DNA of 64,000 nt from Prevotella sp. (GTDB lineage Bacteria > Bacteroidota > Bacteroidia > Bacteroidales > Bacteroidaceae), in NCBI GenBank assembly GCA_024681875.1, contig JAILAA010000133.1, positions 11,264 through 75,263 of the forward strand, in the 5' to 3' direction. The position numbers and the translations under genes were made by a program. Positions 20,212-28,458 of this stretch are shown here, piece by piece; position 1 is the stretch's first letter; the number at the start of each line of letters is the position of its first letter. The notes below the pieces were generated by a model. It had not been told where the DNA came from and made no database searches. It saw only the letters and a program-made list of their open reading frames with translations.

Positions 20212-21765
20212 CTACAGGAAGTTGTGCTTCACGTAGTCGATAATAGTGACAATGGGGCTCTTGTCCTTTTTCGTCGTAGCAATGCGGAAGACGCTCTTGG
20301 TGGGCGATTCCAAGTAGAACTCCATGTAGTCGACGATGTCGGCCACTGCCTCCCCTGCTCTCTCGGCATCATCATCGATAGAAGCAACGGCCTGTCCAAG
20401 CCTTTTGCCAGCCACGTATGCATAGATGCCCACGCCCTTGACGTCGGTGAAGGGATGGCGCGGCGTGGTGAAGGGCTCGCCCTCGGTGTTCATCAGGAAG
20501 TAGGTCTGGTTGTCCTTCCATCCTACATGTATGTACTTCGTGGGAATCATTTCCCAGTCGCCGATGCTGTCGTTGTAGTCGTAGTCATAGTCGATGGGAA
20601 CGCGATATTCGTTATTGCCCACTTTGTGTATATTCTCTTCGTCAGTGCCATTGCCCAGAAGGGTTTCAAGAAGACTGTTGTTGCGGGTGCCCACGTAAGC
20701 CACGACTTCCGGAGTGTCATTCTCTTCCCACTCGTTGAGGGCAACCAGGCCTTGGCCGGTGAGGACATCGAAGACGGGCTTCAGCTCGTCCAGCTTGTCA
20801 AGGTCGTCATCGCTCAATCCGGCGTTCTTGGCAATCTTACGAATCTGATCGAAGAGGCCCTTCGAATCGACATTGACGATGGCCAGCGCACCTTCGGCAT
20901 CAGCATACTTGGCCTGACTCTTCTCAATGGTTTTAAAGTTGAACTGTTCAGCCTGCTTTTTCCATGCGTCGGACATGAGGAAGGCCTCGCCCTCCATGAC
21001 AATCTCACCGTTGTTGATAATCAGATCCATGATGCCGGCAATATCCTTCAGCTCGCAGTCTTCGGGAAACTGGCTCAGCATCTCACTGGTGCCGGGCAGC
21101 CCGTCAAGGCCCGTGCCAAAGAGACCTATTTGCATCAGGCCCTTGCAGTCGCACATCTGCTCGAAGGCGGGGTTGTCCTCGATGTTGTCTTTGCCGTCGG
21201 CACGGGCAAGCAAGTCCTCAATGGTGTCTTCCACTTTCGACTCCCATTCCGATCCGTTTTCCACTGGTCCGATATAGAACCAGTCGCTATTGAAGATGAA
21301 GACGGTACTGTGGTCTATGCGCGCATACTGCACGCCGCCGCTCTCGTATTCCATCAGCTCGATGTCGTCATCCATTTTGCTCAGCATATTGACGGCGTCC
21401 TTGAGGTCGCCCTTGCTGGCAGTCGTACCGACGATACCTCCTTCAAACCCGTCGCTTCCGCCCACGGCGAAGTACAGATAGATAGGCTCTGTGAAGTCGA
21501 TGCCTGTCGAGGTGGGGTCGTCGAGGATGTCCAACAGCTTTTCGCGCACGTCCTTGTCAAGGCCGGCGGCTTTGATAAGGTTCTCCATCTGGCTCTTCAC
21601 TGAGGTGTCGTCGCTCTTCATGCCAGTGCTTTCAATCATCTTTATGACATCTATGCTGATGACTGCGAAGGCGTTGCTGGGGATAAGGCGTCCGCCCTGA
21701 TTCTTACTGCACGATGCCAGCAGTACAGCTAGCATCAAGGTCATTACAAATGTTAGTTTTTTCAT
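20212..21765 (-). CDS. DUF4836 family lipoprotein
   Basis: A 517-residue predicted lipoprotein with lipobox LLASCSKN (Cys19). The start RLIPSNAFAVISIDV and the internal strands VGGSDGFEGGIVGTTA and DNIEDNPAFEQM fit the Bacteroidales DUF4836 family. Many short acidic stretches follow. No catalytic motif is visible and the function is unknown. It sits between an AI-2E-type permease and an FtsX-like permease. Confidence 0.75.
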   Translation of the reverse strand: MKKLTFVMTLMLAVLLASCSKNQGGRLIPSNAFAVISIDVIKMIESTGMKSDDTSVKSQMENLIKAAGLDKDVREKLLDILDDPTSTGIDFTEPIYLYFAVGGSDGFEGGIVGTTASKGDLKDAVNMLSKMDDDIELMEYESGGVQYARIDHSTVFIFNSDWFYIGPVENGSEWESKVEDTIEDLLARADGKDNIEDNPAFEQMCDCKGLMQIGLFGTGLDGLPGTSEMLSQFPEDCELKDIAGIMDLIINNGEIVMEGEAFLMSDAWKKQAEQFNFKTIEKSQAKYADAEGALAIVNVDSKGLFDQIRKIAKNAGLSDDDLDKLDELKPVFDVLTGQGLVALNEWEENDTPEVVAYVGTRNNSLLETLLGNGTDEENIHKVGNNEYRVPIDYDYDYNDSIGDWEMIPTKYIHVGWKDNQTYFLMNTEGEPFTTPRHPFTDVKGVGIYAYVAGKRLGQAVASIDDDAERAGEAVADIVDYMEFYLESPTKSVFRIATTKKDKSPIVTIIDYVKHNFL

Positions 21766-21810
21766 TGCTTTCTCTATAATTATTTATTCGCATATAAATG
21801 TTCAAACATT

Positions 21811-22923
21811 TTACTCCCCTCCCTGTGAGGGAGGGACTGAGGGTGGTTCTGCCTCCTCGCGCGTGACATAGCGCTGGTAATAGGCCATGAGCAGGGTGGT
21901 GAGCGGTAGGGCGATGATGAGGCCGATGAAGCCCAGCAGCGCACCCCATACCGACAGCGACAGCAGCAGGATGGCGGGGTTGAGCCCCATGGCATGACCC
22001 ATCACCTTGGGAGTGACAATCATGTCGATGATGATCTGGACAATGAGGAAAACAGCGACGGCCGACAACAGAATCATCCAAAAGTTCTGACCCGTATCGG
22101 CAGCTTTCATCAGCGACAGCAGCACCGTGGGCACCAAGGCCAGCGTATGCAGGTAGGGCACAAGGTCCATGATGCCTATGAGAATGCCCAGGCCAATGGC
22201 CATGGGGAAGTCAATGATAGTGAAACCTATGCAGAACAGAATACCCATGATAAGCGCCACGGTGCCCTGGCCACGGATATAATTATTTAATTCGCGCTCA
22301 GCATCGCTGGCCAGCTCTGTCCAGAAAGGACGGCTCTTCTTGGGAAAAATCTTAATCCACGCTTTCGTCAGATACTCATAGTCCAAGAGGATGAAGAACA
22401 TATATAGCAGTGCTATAAGCGAGCCCACAATGCTGATGATGACGCTGGCTGTCTTGTCCAAGACGTGGAACATGTTGGGGATAGCCTCCTTCAGACCTTC
22501 GGAGAACTCTGGGCTTTTCAAATACTTCTGTATGCCCTCACGGTTGTTCTCTGTCCACTGACGGATGGCCTCGGGAATACTGTCGATGTTGGCGGCCCGC
22601 TGAATATAGTTCGTGGCCAGATGTCCCAGCTTGGCAAACTGCTCAATCATGGGCGGAATGATAAGCCAGAGCACGAAGCCTACTACCACCGATACACCCA
22701 CCAGCGTGATGATGATACTCAGCACACGGTTGCGCACCTTTAGTCTGAACTGTACGAACTTTACTATCGGAAACAGCAGATAGGCCAACAGCCAGCCTAC
22801 AGCAAAGGGCAGCAGGACTTTACTCAGATAGCTGAGCAACAGGAAGATGCCCGCCACCAGCAGCCCATAGCCCAGCCAGCGCACAAAAGTGTCGAAAGTA
22901 ATGGTTTTGTCGTATGTCAGCAC
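21811..22923 (-). CDS. AI-2E family (PerM-type) transporter with repeat-derived tail
   Basis: A 370-residue inner-membrane protein with about eight hydrophobic segments. The family signature region is DLVPYLHTLALVPTVLL followed by IDMIVTPKVMGHAMGLNPA. Some family members export autoinducer-2; most are uncharacterised, and Bacteroidetes members should not be assumed to do so. The last residues (EAEPPSVPPSQGGE) and the stop codon are encoded by a GC-rich palindromic element (21813-21846), so the native C-terminus has been replaced or extended. The 42-nt gap to tdk holds ATTTAC-type microrepeats. Confidence 0.85.
   Translation of the reverse strand: MLTYDKTITFDTFVRWLGYGLLVAGIFLLLSYLSKVLLPFAVGWLLAYLLFPIVKFVQFRLKVRNRVLSIIITLVGVSVVVGFVLWLIIPPMIEQFAKLGHLATNYIQRAANIDSIPEAIRQWTENNREGIQKYLKSPEFSEGLKEAIPNMFHVLDKTASVIISIVGSLIALLYMFFILLDYEYLTKAWIKIFPKKSRPFWTELASDAERELNNYIRGQGTVALIMGILFCIGFTIIDFPMAIGLGILIGIMDLVPYLHTLALVPTVLLSLMKAADTGQNFWMILLSAVAVFLIVQIIIDMIVTPKVMGHAMGLNPAILLLSLSVWGALLGFIGLIIALPLTTLLMAYYQRYVTREEAEPPSVPPSQGGE
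21813..21846. repeat. GC-rich palindromic unit at the 3' end of the AI-2E permease gene
   Basis: ACTCCCCTCCCTGTGAGGG with the following AGGGACTGAGGGTGG forms one palindromic unit of the dispersed family. It supplies the stop codon of the gene. Confidence 0.65.
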
Positions 22924-22965
22924 CTCTTTGATTTACTATTTGACGATTTACAATTTACTATTCTT

Positions 22966-23547
22966 TCAATGCTCAACGTTCAACGTCTCTTGGTAGCACT
23001 CACGACAGAGCGGTTCGTATTCCTGCATCTCACCTAAAAGGACACGCTTATCGGACGTCACTTTCCGATGGCTGACATAGGCCAGGTTGCCGCAGCGCAC
23101 GCAGATGGCATGCACCTTTGTCACGTCGTCGGCAATGGCACATAACGCAGGCATGGGGCCAAAAGGCACACCACGGAAGTCCATGTCCAGTCCTGCCACG
23201 ATGACACGCACACCGCGGTTGGCCAGCTCATTGCATACGTCGACAATACCTTGATCGAAGAACTGCGCCTCGTCAATGCCCACCACATCGATGTCATTAG
23301 CCAGTAAAAGGATGCTGGCCGAAGAGTCTATGGGCGTCGATTGGATGTGCTTCTGGTCGTGGCTCACCACATCCTCCTCAGAGTAGCGCACATCGATGGC
23401 CGGTTTGAAGATTTCAACCCGCTGACGAGCAAACTGCGCCCGCCTCATGCGCCTAATCAGCTCTTCCGTTTTGCCCGAGAACATCGAGCCGCACACCACC
23501 TCTATCCTTCCGGGGCGGTGCGCCTCACCTGTCATGTTGTCTCTCAT
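22966..23547 (-). CDS. tdk: Thymidine kinase
   Basis: A 193-residue type II thymidine kinase that phosphorylates thymidine with ATP in the salvage pathway. The P-loop is [12 protein letters not shown], the Walker B-like motif is [10 protein letters not shown], and zinc cysteines lie in ICVRCGNL and PLCRECYQ. I start at the ATG at 23547 ([17 protein letters not shown]), which gives the usual N-terminal length; an ATG four codons later is possible. The -7 box is only about 7 nt upstream, so the mRNA has almost no leader or the later ATG is used. Confidence 0.93.
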   Translation of the reverse strand: MRDNMTGEAHRPGRIEVVCGSMFSGKTEELIRRMRRAQFARQRVEIFKPAIDVRYSEEDVVSHDQKHIQSTPIDSSASILLLANDIDVVGIDEAQFFDQGIVDVCNELANRGVRVIVAGLDMDFRGVPFGPMPALCAIADDVTKVHAICVRCGNLAYVSHRKVTSDKRVLLGEMQEYEPLCRECYQETLNVEH

Positions 23548-23554
23548 TTGCCTG

Positions 23555-23562
23555 CAAAGGTA
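23555..23562 (-). promoter_or_regulatory. tdk -7 promoter element
   Basis: TACCTTTG on the minus strand, preceded by TTTCGCTTACTTCTTCG, matching the promoter module seen at GH2 and the second ddh gene. Confidence 0.55.
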
Positions 23563-23575
23563 CGAAGAAGTAAGC

Positions 23576-23613
23576 GAAAGGCAAAAGAAAAACGGCTTTT
23601 TCTTTTGCCTTTC
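23576..23613. repeat. Perfect 17-bp inverted repeat between divergent tdk and rsmI
   Basis: GAAAGGCAAAAGAAAAA (23576-23592) and its exact reverse complement (23597-23613) flank the loop CGGC. It overlaps the rsmI -33 region. It could be a regulator site or an A/T-rich upstream promoter element that serves both directions. Confidence 0.75.
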
Positions 23614-23634
23614 CAATCGAATTGTCTAACTTTG
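23604..23634 (+). promoter_or_regulatory. rsmI promoter
   Basis: TTTG (23604-23607), 19 nt, then TAACTTTG (23627-23634). The rsmI ATG follows 11 nt later, again implying a very short leader. Confidence 0.55.
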
Positions 23635-23645
23635 CACCCGCATAT

Positions 23646-24317
23646 ATGGCTATATTATATATTGTACCCACGCCCGTGGGAAATATGGAGGACATGACGA
23701 TGCGCGCCATCCGCGTGTTGAAGGAGGCTGACGTAGTGTTGGCTGAGGACACGCGCACCAGCGGTGTGTTGCTGAAGCACTTCGGCATCAGCAAGCCCCT
23801 GCTGTCGCACCATAAGTTCAACGAGCACGGCACCAGCGCCGCCATCATTGAGCGTCTCTTAGCGGGCCAGACCGTGGCCCTCATCAGCGACGCAGGCACG
23901 CCAGGCATCAGCGACCCTGGCTTCTTCCTCGTGCGTGAAGCAGTAAGGGCAGGCATAGAGGTGCAGACGTTGCCAGGCGCCACTGCCTTCGTACCGGCAC
24001 TGGTCAGCAGCGGACTGCCCTGCGACCGTTTCCTCTTCGAAGGATTCCTGCCACAGAAGAAAGGGCGCCAGAGCCGTATCGAAGCACTAAAGGACGAGCC
24101 GCGCACCATCGTCTTCTACGAGTCGCCCTACCGCATACTGAAACTCCTGCAGCAGCTGTCTGAAGCATTCGGCCCCGACCGCCAAGCCTCTGCCTGCCGC
24201 GAGATCTCGAAGATTCACGAGGAGAGCGTGCGCGGCACCCTGCAGGAACTCATTGACCATTTTACCACAACCGAGCCACGCGGTGAGTTCGTTGTCGTGG
24301 TGGCAGGGAAAAATTAG
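23646..24317 (+). CDS. rsmI: 16S rRNA (cytidine-1402 2'-O)-methyltransferase
   Basis: A 223-residue tetrapyrrole-methylase-fold protein. It shows the RsmI signatures YIVPTPVGNMEDMT, VVLAEDTRTSGVLLKHF, LISDAGTPGISDPGF and a C-terminal GEFVVVVAGKN. It methylates the ribose of C1402 in the 30S decoding centre using S-adenosylmethionine. The ATG at 23646 is favoured because the family begins MAxLYIVPTPVGN; an upstream TTG frame overlaps the promoter. It is somewhat shorter than proteobacterial RsmI at the C-terminus, as in other Bacteroidetes. It lies 27 nt before a lipoprotein gene that is probably cotranscribed. Confidence 0.93.
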   Translation: MAILYIVPTPVGNMEDMTMRAIRVLKEADVVLAEDTRTSGVLLKHFGISKPLLSHHKFNEHGTSAAIIERLLAGQTVALISDAGTPGISDPGFFLVREAVRAGIEVQTLPGATAFVPALVSSGLPCDRFLFEGFLPQKKGRQSRIEALKDEPRTIVFYESPYRILKLLQQLSEAFGPDRQASACREISKIHEESVRGTLQELIDHFTTTEPRGEFVVVVAGKN

Positions 24318-24344
24318 GAATACGTTACTCAAAATAAAAAAACT

Positions 24345-25199
24345 ATGAAGAAAATGCTATTTGCAGCATTGCTGACTGCCATCATGTGCAGTTGCAATGA
24401 AAAGAAAGCCGGCGGCAGCAGCGACAACGATGACAATGACTCCATCGAAATTCTGCTGCAAGAGAACGAACAGTTGCGCAACGAGCAGGACGAGTTGCTT
24501 TCCACACTCAATGAGATTCAGGAAGGTTTCCGCGAAATCAACGAGGCCCAGGGCCGTCTCTCCATTGACCGCCAGAGAGAAGGGGCTAACGCCAAGGAGC
24601 GTATCCGCGAAGATATGAGATATATCCAAGAGACCTTGGCACAGAATGCCGAACTCATCGAGAAACTGCGCAATCAGCTGCGCGAGAGTGGGCGTGCCAG
24701 TGAACAGCTGCAACGCACCATCGAGAACCTGACAGCACAGATGAACGAAAAGAACGCCGAGATTGACCAGCTGCGCAACGAGCTGCAGGCGAAGAATATC
24801 CGCATTGACGAGCTGGACCAGCAAGTGGCCGACCTCAACGAGAACCTGACCAACATGCAGCAGCAGAACGAGAATCAGGGTCAAACCATCAATCAGCAAG
24901 ACCAGCAACTGAACAGTGCATGGTACTGCATTGGTACGAAACGCGCCCTGAAAGACCACAACATTCTGAAGAGCGGCCGTGTCTTGCAGGGCGATTTTGA
25001 CGCCAGCTACTTTACGCCTATCGATATTCGTCAGGTAAGTCAGCTCAACCTCAACTCAAAAAGCGTCGACATCCTCACCTCGCATCCCGCAGGCAGCTAT
25101 CAGCTCATCAGGGATGATTCTGGCTTCTACACGCTCCAGATTACAGACTACCAGCAGTTCTGGAGCACCAGCAAATACTTGGTTATTCAGGTGAAATAA
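24345..25199 (+). CDS. Coiled-coil lipoprotein, Cbp1-like
   Basis: A 284-residue protein with a lipobox-type leader (AIMCSCNEKK, Cys15 or Cys17). An acidic linker follows, then a continuous coiled coil at about residues 38-190 with many Gln, Glu and Asn, and a C-terminal globular domain of about 90 residues (SAWYCIGTKRALKDHNILKS). This architecture matches the Bacteroidales family that includes the B. fragilis collagen-binding adhesin Cbp1. The resemblance is from memory of the family, so adhesion is only a suggestion. It is probably anchored in the outer membrane. Confidence 0.6.
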   Translation: MKKMLFAALLTAIMCSCNEKKAGGSSDNDDNDSIEILLQENEQLRNEQDELLSTLNEIQEGFREINEAQGRLSIDRQREGANAKERIREDMRYIQETLAQNAELIEKLRNQLRESGRASEQLQRTIENLTAQMNEKNAEIDQLRNELQAKNIRIDELDQQVADLNENLTNMQQQNENQGQTINQQDQQLNSAWYCIGTKRALKDHNILKSGRVLQGDFDASYFTPIDIRQVSQLNLNSKSVDILTSHPAGSYQLIRDDSGFYTLQITDYQQFWSTSKYLVIQVK

Positions 25200-25223
25200 G
25201 CCGCGGTATCACGCGACTTTAGA

Positions 25224-25263
25224 AAATAAGGAGGAACGAGTTTCAACTCATTCCTCCTTATTT
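25224..25263. terminator. Bidirectional hairpin terminator
   Basis: AAATAAGGAGGAA (25224-25236) pairs with TTCCTCCTTATTT (25251-25263), with an inner GAGTT/AACTC stem. It lies between the convergent coiled-coil lipoprotein and response-regulator genes and includes the last codons of the latter. Confidence 0.7.
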
Positions 25264-25610
25264 GTAAATTGCTCAATGATGGCAAGGCATTTCTCACGGT
25301 TGATGGGCTTGGCAAGAAAAGCGTCGCAACCCGCCTCCTCAGCATTTTGACGGTCGACATCGAAGACATTTGCTGTCAGCGCAATGATTGGCAGTGACGG
25401 ATACTTCCCCTTAATAAGAGTCGTAGCCTCAAAGCCATCCATCACCGGCATCTTCAAATCCATCAGCACCAAGTCGAAGTCTCCCCCACTTGCCAATTTG
25501 ACAGCTTCTTGACCATCGCGTGCGCGTTTAAAATCATATTTGCCTTTTAGCACATACGTCATCAGGATGAAGTTGCTATCATTATCTTCAGCTATCAGAA
25601 TTTTCTTCAT
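25248..25610 (-). CDS. Single-domain response regulator (receiver only)
   Basis: A 120-residue CheY-like receiver with no output domain. Acidic pocket ED (ILIAEDNDSNF), phospho-acceptor Asp in LVLMDLKMPVMDG, ALTA threonine and AKPI lysine are all present. It would be phosphorylated by a histidine kinase not in this window, perhaps a hybrid kinase as in many Bacteroidetes. The start MKKILIAEDN (25610) is preferred; ATG at 25622 would add MAFD. A TACTTTTG box lies about 40 nt upstream. The 3' end forms part of a shared terminator. Confidence 0.88.
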   Translation of the reverse strand: MKKILIAEDNDSNFILMTYVLKGKYDFKRARDGQEAVKLASGGDFDLVLMDLKMPVMDGFEATTLIKGKYPSLPIIALTANVFDVDRQNAEEAGCDAFLAKPINREKCLAIIEQFTNKEE

Positions 25611-25649
25611 GTCGAATGCCATTTTTTAGTTATCTTCGTTAAAGAGTTA

Positions 25650-25657
25650 CAAAAGTA
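25650..25657 (-). promoter_or_regulatory. -7 element of the response regulator gene
   Basis: TACTTTTG on the minus strand at suitable distance from the start. A matching -33 box is not clear. Confidence 0.4.
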
Positions 25658-25677
25658 CAGTTTTTATTTCAAAAACT

Positions 25678-25709
25678 TTTGCATCGTAACTTTTTTTTAA
25701 CTAATTTTG
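25678..25709 (+). promoter_or_regulatory. Promoter of the GH51 gene
   Basis: TTTG (25678-25681), 20 nt, TAATTTTG (25702-25709). A 52-nt A-rich leader follows before the ATG. Confidence 0.6.
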
Positions 25710-25761
25710 CATTATACATAAATAAACGTAACAAACTAACAACACCTAATAACCAAAAAAA

Positions 25762-27738
25762 ATGAGACTAAAGACCATTTGTTGCGCCCTCACACTGACG
25801 GGCGTCCTCACGGCACAGGCACAGCACGTCATGGATGTGCAGACGCAAAAGCCTGGTGCCACCGTACAGCCCACGATGTACGGACTCTTCTTTGAAGACA
25901 TCAACTATGCTGCCGACGGCGGCCTTTATGGAGAACTGGTGAAGAATCGCTCCTTCGAGTTCCCCGACCACCTGATGGGCTGGGAAGCCTTCGGCACCTT
26001 CGAGGTGAAGGACGACGGACCCTTCGAGCGCTGTCCACACTACATCGAATTGCGCAACCCAGGTCACAACGACCGCCGCACGGGCATTTCCAACAACGGA
26101 TTCTTCGGCATCGGCCTGAAGCAGGGCGAGGACTACCGCTTCAGCGTCTGGGCCAAGGCTCCGCAAGGCCAAGGCAAGATCATCGTTCAGTTCATCGACC
26201 GTGCCTCTATGGACGAGCACCAGCAGTTTACTGAAGCCAAGATTGACATCACCTCGAAAGACTGGAAGAAGTATGAGGTGGTGATGAAGTCGCGAAAGAC
26301 CATCGACAAGGGCCAGCTGCGCATCTACCTCAGCGGGGCTCAGACCGTCGACCTGGAGCACATCTCGCTCTTCCCCGTCAACACGTTCAAAAACCGTGAG
26401 AACGGCCTACGCCGCGATCTCGCCCAGGCTCTAGCCGATGCCAAGCCCGGCTTGCTGCGTTTTCCTGGAGGTTGCATCGTCGAAGGTGTCGATCTGGCCA
26501 CACGCTACCAATGGAAGAACACTGTCGGGCCTGTTGAAAACCGTCCGCTGAACGAAAACCGCTGGGAGTACACTTTCGCACACCGCTTCTACCCCGACTA
26601 TTTCCAGAGCTACGGCCTGGGCTTCTTCGAGTTCTTCCAGCTGGCTGAGGACATCGGTGCCGAACCGCTGCCTGTGCTCAACGTGGGTATGGCTTGCCAG
26701 TATCAGAACTGGAACAACGAGAGTGCCCACGTACCTGTCGACCAGCTACAGCCCTACATTCAGGACTGTCTCGACCTCATCGAGTTTGCCAACGGCTCTG
26801 CCACATCGCAATGGGGCAAAGTGCGCGCAGAGATGGGTCACACTGAGCCCTTCAACCTGAAGTTCATCGCCGTGGGCAATGAGCAGTGGGACGACATGTA
26901 CTACAAGCGTTTGGAGCCCTTTGTGAAAGCCATCCGCGCCAAGTACCCCGACATCAAGATTGTGGGCACCAGCGGTCCAGACAGCGAGGGCGAGATGTTT
27001 GACAAGGGATGGAAAGCCATGAAGAGCCAGAAGGCAGACCTCGTGGACGAGCATTTCTACCGCAACGAGGAATGGTTCCTCAGCCATGGCCTGCGCTACG
27101 AGAGTTACGACCGCAAGGGCCCGAAGGTGTTTGCAGGTGAGTACGCCTGCCACGGCAAGGGCAAGAAGTGGAATCATTTCGAGGCCAGCATTCTTGAGGC
27201 TGCGCTGATGACCGACTTCGAGCGCAATGCCGACGTAGTCTATATGACGGCCTACGCTCCTCTGTTCGCACATGTCGAGGGCTGGCAGTGGCGTCCTGAC
27301 CTCATCTGGTTTGACAACCTGCGCATGTTCAAGTCAGTGAGCTACTACGTGCAGCAGCTCTACGCCAGCAACAAGGGCACTAACGTCTTGCAGCTGACCA
27401 TGGACAAAAAGCCCGTAGCTGGCCAGGCAGGTCAAGACGGGCTCTTCGCCTCGTCGGTACTCGATCAGAACACAGGTGAAGTCATCGTCAAGGTGGCCAA
27501 CACATCGCGTCAGCCGCAGAGCATCCAGCTGAATCTCTTGGGCGTCAACGGCACCCCCGTTGCCCAGACCCTGACGCTGAGCCATGACGGCAGCTATGAC
27601 GACGAGAATACATTGGACCAGCCCGAGCGCATCACACCGAAGGCTGGCACCATCAGCACCGAAGCGGGCAAGAAGGCTGCTGTCCTCAATGATCAGCTAC
27701 CCGCCATGTCGTTCCGTGTCTACAAAATCAAAAAGTAA
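25762..27738 (+). CDS. GH51 alpha-L-arabinofuranosidase, secreted
   Basis: A 658-residue protein with a signal peptide (cut after AQAQ). It has a CBM4/9-like insert at about residues 70-205, a TIM barrel, and a C-terminal beta-sandwich. The catalytic acid/base is Glu374 in AVGNEQWDD and the nucleophile Glu460 in FAGEYACHG. GGLYGELVKNRSFEFPD near the N-terminus is typical of the family. It releases alpha-L-arabinofuranose from arabinan, arabinoxylan or arabinogalactan. It stands alone under its own promoter, although GH127 and GH115 of the same window would act on similar polymers. Confidence 0.93.
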   Translation: MRLKTICCALTLTGVLTAQAQHVMDVQTQKPGATVQPTMYGLFFEDINYAADGGLYGELVKNRSFEFPDHLMGWEAFGTFEVKDDGPFERCPHYIELRNPGHNDRRTGISNNGFFGIGLKQGEDYRFSVWAKAPQGQGKIIVQFIDRASMDEHQQFTEAKIDITSKDWKKYEVVMKSRKTIDKGQLRIYLSGAQTVDLEHISLFPVNTFKNRENGLRRDLAQALADAKPGLLRFPGGCIVEGVDLATRYQWKNTVGPVENRPLNENRWEYTFAHRFYPDYFQSYGLGFFEFFQLAEDIGAEPLPVLNVGMACQYQNWNNESAHVPVDQLQPYIQDCLDLIEFANGSATSQWGKVRAEMGHTEPFNLKFIAVGNEQWDDMYYKRLEPFVKAIRAKYPDIKIVGTSGPDSEGEMFDKGWKAMKSQKADLVDEHFYRNEEWFLSHGLRYESYDRKGPKVFAGEYACHGKGKKWNHFEASILEAALMTDFERNADVVYMTAYAPLFAHVEGWQWRPDLIWFDNLRMFKSVSYYVQQLYASNKGTNVLQLTMDKKPVAGQAGQDGLFASSVLDQNTGEVIVKVANTSRQPQSIQLNLLGVNGTPVAQTLTLSHDGSYDDENTLDQPERITPKAGTISTEAGKKAAVLNDQLPAMSFRVYKIKK

Positions 27739-27756
27739 GCGATTCCCTTTGTGGCT

Positions 27757-28431
27757 TCAGCCAATCAGTTTCAGGAGCTGCTTTTCGGTACTGCCGGGAA
27801 GCAGCTCTTTGTAGTGTTGCAGGATGCGAGCAAAGGATTCCTGTGGCGTGCGCTCACAGAGGCAGGCCTGACGGCCCATAAGGCGCTCAGGCGTTGTGAG
27901 CAGCGACCATCCCCAGCCATATTCATGGTTGTGTTTGTCAACGGGATAGACGAAATCCTCAGTGACGATGCGGCAGGCCATCTGCAGACGGGTGACATAG
28001 GCGTCGAAGCGGCTGCGCATCTTCGGCCCCGTAAAGCCACAGGCTGCGCGCAGCTCGCGTGTGATAAGACTGCCCTGCTCTTCCAACGTCAGCAGTATGG
28101 CCTCCTCGATAGAGCCTTCGGCAGGTGACGGATGACGGCTGCGGCGATAGTTGCAGAAGTCAGGCCACCACTCACGGCTGATGAATCCGGCCTTGCCCGC
28201 AAAGAACTTTCCATAGACGCAACTGCCCTCGCTTACAATGGGCCCTTTCCATTTCCATAGGGGCCAGTCCCAGCCGCCATCGCTATAGACCACATAGCGG
28301 CAGTCATCGTCGACAAGCTCCTCGGCCGAGTAGCCAGAGATGCCGCTGTCGAGCAGAGGCAGGAAGCCCACGCGCTGAATGAAGTCCACCAGCTCTGCAC
28401 ACGTATGTATCTCGGCATCCATGTTCTTCAT
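27757..28431 (-). CDS. AlkZ-related (winged-helix) protein, tentative
   Basis: A 224-residue cytoplasmic protein with no signal peptide. It contains DGGWDWPLWKWKGPIV, YGKFFAGKAGFISREWWPDF and GSLITRELRAACGFTG followed by FDAYVTRLQMACRIVTEDF. The last part suggests a winged-helix fold, and the protein resembles a Bacteroidales group annotated as related to the DNA glycosylase AlkZ/YcaQ. It is shorter than AlkZ and I cannot identify catalytic residues, so the role in DNA repair is only a possibility. It follows the mlaE-like gene after a 27-nt gap made of TTTCAA-type microrepeats. Confidence 0.45.
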   Translation of the reverse strand: MKNMDAEIHTCAELVDFIQRVGFLPLLDSGISGYSAEELVDDDCRYVVYSDGGWDWPLWKWKGPIVSEGSCVYGKFFAGKAGFISREWWPDFCNYRRSRHPSPAEGSIEEAILLTLEEQGSLITRELRAACGFTGPKMRSRFDAYVTRLQMACRIVTEDFVYPVDKHNHEYGWGWSLLTTPERLMGRQACLCERTPQESFARILQHYKELLPGSTEKQLLKLIG

Positions 28432-28458
28432 TTTTTAACTTTTCAATTTTTCAACTTT

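Noticed and set aside
20158..21603. 481-codon plus-strand frame opposite the DUF4836 gene
   Set aside because: The minus-strand protein has a lipobox and family match; the opposite frame has no start signal or domain.
21811..22923. Autoinducer-2 export as firm function
   Set aside because: Only some family members are linked to AI-2; the sequence has no feature that decides it.
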